From positions 9,553,001 through 9,617,000 of the forward strand of contig CM044876.1 in the NCBI GenBank assembly GCA_024500155.1: DNA of 64,000 nt, in the 5' to 3' direction. The translations under genes and the position numbers were made by a program. Below are positions 60,663 through 64,000 of the stretch, one piece after another. The DNA comes from Chenopodium formosanum. Taxonomy: Eukaryota > Streptophyta > Magnoliopsida > Caryophyllales > Amaranthaceae. Every line of letters starts with the position of its first letter. Position 1 is the first letter of the stretch. A model generated the notes under the pieces. It ran no database searches. It was not told where the DNA came from and worked only from the letters and a program-made list of their open reading frames with translations.

Positions 60663-63461
60663 AAAAAAAATTATTACTTATTACTTACAAAGTATTTCCC
60701 AATTATAATATTTTTATTATTATTTTTTTATTTATTTTTTTGCTTCAACTATCCATATTATTTTGATTAGATTTTACAAGTCAACTAATTAGGTTTTAGT
60801 TTTCTTTTTTTATTCTGGGTTCTGTTTTATAAATTTGGCAACCCAGTTAATAGCTTGTGATCTTAGCGGAATCCTATTTTTGATGGGGGAGGTTGCTGGG
60901 AGCTTATAATGTGATACTTTGTATAAATACTTATATTACTTGAATATGTTAAGCTCATAATTATCTCCAATAGCTTTTCATTTTTTTGGTCATGCAATTG
61001 GTGGAAGTTTAGTTCTTTTTAGCATCCTTCCCCCCAAGAAAAATGTATTTTATTCACTATGGTTTACATACAGCTTGGCCTTTTTATATCTATTTTCAAC
61101 AAATTGCAAGAGACTGTGATGTTCTGCTACTAACAATTGGTTGTTAATTATCGATTTGTTTTGTTTTGTTTTTTTTTTTGGTGCTTATGTTTGTTGTGTT
61201 GAAACATTTTCTAGGTTAAAGCTGATCATTTATAAATGGCGATATCTACATTGAGTGCCACTTCTGGAGTTTCTGTGGCGTTATTACCCCCAGGTTTGTG
61301 AGCTTTTTTCTTTTCAGTGCTCAAGTTAAATTGACGTATCTTTTTGGGGTCTTCATCTGTTTGGTTGTTGGATATGATTGTATATTTTGGGAAGTTTTGG
61401 TGAAAGTAGCTAGCTGAATAATGTTGATTGAGATTATTTTTAGCCATTAAGAGGTGATGTGAAATAGTGTTTATGCCAGTAATCGAACCTTTATCCACAT
61501 CTGGACACATTGAGAGTTTGAGGGAGGAACTATTTTCTAAATACTGTGTAGTAACCAATTTTTACAGAAGATCCCATATGTGGTCTTTGTTGATAACAAA
61601 AGTTTGCTTTATATTTTTTGAGGTTCTGTTGTCTTCTACTGTTGTTTTTTGCCAAGATGACTTGGTGGTTTCTGCTTGTTCTGTGGTAGCTAATGGTAAT
61701 ACATAATTGAACAGTGAGGTTTGATTCTCCGAGGAGGGGCCCATTAAAGCATGGTGTAGCAGGGCTTGGTAAGGTGTCATTAGTTTTGAATCTTGAACGG
61801 AATTTGGGAAGGCCTAAAAAGCTATCATTATGTTTGAGTCACAAGCAAAGGTTAACTCCCATAACCAGAGTGCGTTCTGCTTCTGTGGTCTGCTCTGCTG
61901 CTTTGGTAAGCTCCTTCTCCATGAACCATTTGACACTTCTTTGCCTATCCGAACTCTTTGGTTCTTTTTGCAATTTCTGTGATAAGTTGTAGATACAATG
62001 ATTAAAGCCTTGTAAATGGTAGAAAAGTTTCTAGTACATTTGCATGTGATACGCCAATGTTACATGAAAAAAGTTAAATTTTGGAATGGATGAACTGATT
62101 GATGCACAGTTGCACACAGAGCACATAAATGCTATTTTAGTGAGTGTGTCAATATACTCCTGGAGTTTTATTTGTAAAACAGATGGGTTTTTCCATGAGT
62201 GTGAAAATAGATGGGCTATTCCACGAGTCTGACGATATTCATCAAGTTGTAGATCTCTCGTTCAGTCGTTCTAGTCATCAGCTCCATGCTTTTATGTTCA
62301 ACTGTAGAAGTGTGTTGTTGTAAAGAGTGATAGGTGGATACTTTCTATAAACCTGAAGTTGCTAGAAATGCATATCTTGGATATTAATGGGTTTGCAATC
62401 CCTATTACTCTGAATAATCATTATTGTGGAAAAAATAAAAGTAAGGACTGTGAAATTCGTAGGGGACAAGTTTTGCTAATTTTTTGTAAAAAATATTTGT
62501 TTATACAAAGATATATTATGTTGATATAATTTAATCTCACTATCTCAGAGATCTTTTGTAATATTGGTTGAAAACTAGAAACAAAATTCATATCGAAGGG
62601 CACTTCCACTTTGCTTGTTCAGGGAATTCTTCTTAAAATCTGAAAGAGTTGGGGTCAGGTTGGTGCAGGGGTTTAGAAGAGGGAAAAGACCTTGCATGTT
62701 TGCACAATAAGCAATGCGAGAGCTAACTCTTCACTTGGCTAAAAAATCACGTGACAATACTTGTTTCATGCTATTATGTTGTCTTATATGATCTTTATAA
62801 ATAGCTATGCTAAACTATATCTTCCTATATATTCACATTTGCAGAATGCAAGATGTGGAGCAGAAGGACAGACTCAAACAGTAGAGAAGCCTGTTTCTGT
62901 AATTTCAAATGCACCTGGTAAGTTTGTTATTTCTGCAATTCACGAAATGGCTGAGATTTTGGATAGGAGTCTTCGACCACTGTCTGAATTTTTGCTTAGA
63001 AAGAATCCAATTGATTATAAAGACTCTTTACTATATCTATGTGGTCACTTTAGTTAAGGGAAGGAAATGCATGACTTTTTGATTTGTGGCTCTATCTGCC
63101 TGAGGTATTTCATGACCTGCTGGAAATGTAAAGATAGGTTGAATGTTGCCTTTGATTGTGGAACATACATATTTGGGTGATCAGTTGAAAATTGTTACTT
63201 CAGGGTAATGCCCATTTCTGGATAGTCTTGGTGCCATTGACATCAATTCTAAATATGTTTGCAGGTAAAGAGAAATCACCACTGCTTGATGATGGAGGAA
63301 CTGGATTCCCGCCACGTGATGATGATGGTGGTGGGGGTGGCGGAGGTGGTGGAGGTGGTAACTGGAGTGGCGGGTTCTTCTTTTTTGGTTTTCTCGCATT
63401 CCTTGGATTCTTGAAAGACCAAGAAAATGATGGACCCTATCAGAATTCTAGACGGAGATAA
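59321..63461 (+). CDS. YL1: chloroplast glycine-rich membrane protein, YELLOW LEAF 1-like
   Basis: Coding exons: 61236-61293, 61715-61905, 62845-62917 and 63265-63461. They total 519 nt, 172 residues. A non-coding first exon ends at 59473 and is joined by a 1.74-kb 5'UTR intron (59474-61214). Residues 1-80 look like a chloroplast transit peptide: rich in Ser, Ala, Arg and Lys, almost no acids, with TPITRVRSASVVCSAAL near the cleavage zone. The mature part has LLDDGGTGFPPRDDD, then an 11-Gly run, NWSGG, one hydrophobic segment (FFFFGFLAFLGFL) and a charged tail. This matches what I recall of the plant protein YELLOW LEAF 1, reported in chloroplast development and ATP synthase function. That name is from memory; a transit peptide and a single-helix membrane protein are what the sequence shows. 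Confidence 0.8.
59795..59847 (+). ncRNA. GC-rich hairpin in 5'UTR intron (candidate structured RNA)
   Basis: Outer arms AGGCCAGT (59795-59802) and ACTGGCCT (59840-59847) pair perfectly. Inner arms GGGTCAGGG and CCCTGGCTC pair with two wobble-type changes around a GC-rich loop. It stands out in an AT-rich intron. No known RNA family recognised; transcription and function are unproven. Confidence 0.35.
60138..60239. mobile_element. 102-bp MITE, GGGC-TGTTCTC family
   Basis: Ends GGGCTTGTTCTC and, reversed, GGGCCTGTTCTC; TTA duplications at 60135-60137 and 60240-60242. The interior has TCAGTTTAGCTCAGTTCAG. It lies in the 5'UTR intron of the YL1-like gene. Confidence 0.75.
60620..60670. repeat. 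poly-T / poly-A tract
   Basis: About 39 T followed at once by ATAAAAAAAAAA, in the YL1-like 5'UTR intron. It is low complexity and may be miscounted in assembly. Confidence 0.85.
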
Positions 63462-64000
63462 ATGGTTGCAGTCAAGTATCTTTATGTAGTTACTATCTTG
63501 CAAGTCTTTTACACTCTGATTGTACGGTCCGCATAGTAATTTTCTGTAGCTCATGGGGTAATTCCCATAATGAAACGATGTATTGATTTGGCAACAAATG
63601 AGTTCCATATTATTCCTTGATGCATCATAGTACTGCATCATTTTCCACAATCTTTTATCTTTTGGGTCGAACAACTTCACATACAAACCATATCAAATTT
63701 GTTAGGCATAAAATGTGAATGGTGATTGCTGAATAGCTTGTAGCCTTAACTATGATTAAAATCATTAATGTTGCCCCAAAGAGTTAAGTTATGTTGCCCT
63801 CACATACAAACCAAATTGTAGCCTTTATATTTTTGGATATTGGTTTAGATATTCGAAATTTTGAAAATTAATATTCGAATCTGCATTTGATATTCGCTTT
63901 TTCGGATTGGATATATGGTTCTAAATGAAAATTCGGATCATTCAATTCCTTGTTGAATTCTATTTTTGGGTTTGGTTAGGAGGAGAAAGGAAAGGAAGAG
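63462..64000. other. YL1-like 3' flank
   Basis: Probable 3'UTR to about 63700, then AT-rich DNA with repeated TATTCGAA/ATTCGGAT-type words. No gene seen. Confidence 0.5.

Noticed and set aside
61226..61558. 110-codon minus-strand frame over the YL1-like first coding exon
   Set aside because: Antisense shadow across an exon and intron of a better-supported gene.
63276..63686. 136-codon minus-strand frame
   Set aside because: Antisense to the glycine-rich last exon of the YL1-like gene; its His/Thr-rich part mirrors the Gly run.
1..64000. CRISPR arrays, operons, rRNA genes
   Set aside because: None seen. The tandem repeats present are microsatellites or transposon parts, and the DNA is eukaryotic nuclear.

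Overview
This is plant nuclear DNA from a dicot. The genes have several GT-AG introns each, the intergenic DNA is AT-rich, and the window is full of plant MITEs, Helitrons, a CACTA element and a Copia-type LTR element. The proteins look like those of Amaranthaceae/Caryophyllales such as spinach, beet or goosefoot, but that placement is recall, not measurement. All exon models were built by hand from splice sites and reading phase.

Left third (1-24.4 kb): a head-to-tail tandem duplication with a period of exactly 11,420 bp. Bases 1-10054 recur at 11421-21474, with no difference wherever I compared them. The locus carries two minus-strand genes: the GPI-transamidase subunit PIG-T (intact at 18049-24372) and, downstream of it, a eukaryotic-type CDP-diacylglycerol synthase (CDS). 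The breakpoint cuts both genes. Unit A keeps a headless PIG-T and a CDS that runs off the left edge. Unit B keeps the intact PIG-T and a CDS that lost its catalytic C-terminal exons. At the junction the truncated CDS is followed on the same strand by the headless PIG-T, and the intron phases allow an in-frame chimeric mRNA.

Middle (24.4-41.9 kb): a pair of adjoining MITEs, a (TA)n-flanked repeat element, an XTH cell-wall enzyme gene (minus), a Helitron, an unrecognised 677-residue membrane protein (plus) and a SUMO gene (plus).

Right part (42.1-50.8 kb): a non-coding Copia-type LTR element in minus orientation, with matching 192-bp LTRs, a CACTA element and a Helitron nested inside. Its interior carries about 16 small hairpins whose stems differ but whose pentaloop is constant (sense strand C-YNGAA-G). 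Its primer-binding site fits the anticodon arm of tRNA-Ile if the wobble base is inosine. I regard these two as the least explained signals in the window.

Far right (51.6-63.5 kb): ERD2, the K/HDEL receptor (minus), and a chloroplast YELLOW LEAF 1-like gene (plus) whose 5'UTR intron holds a GC-rich hairpin. CDS, PIG-T and ERD2 all act in the ER/early secretory pathway; I see no evidence that this neighbourhood is functional.
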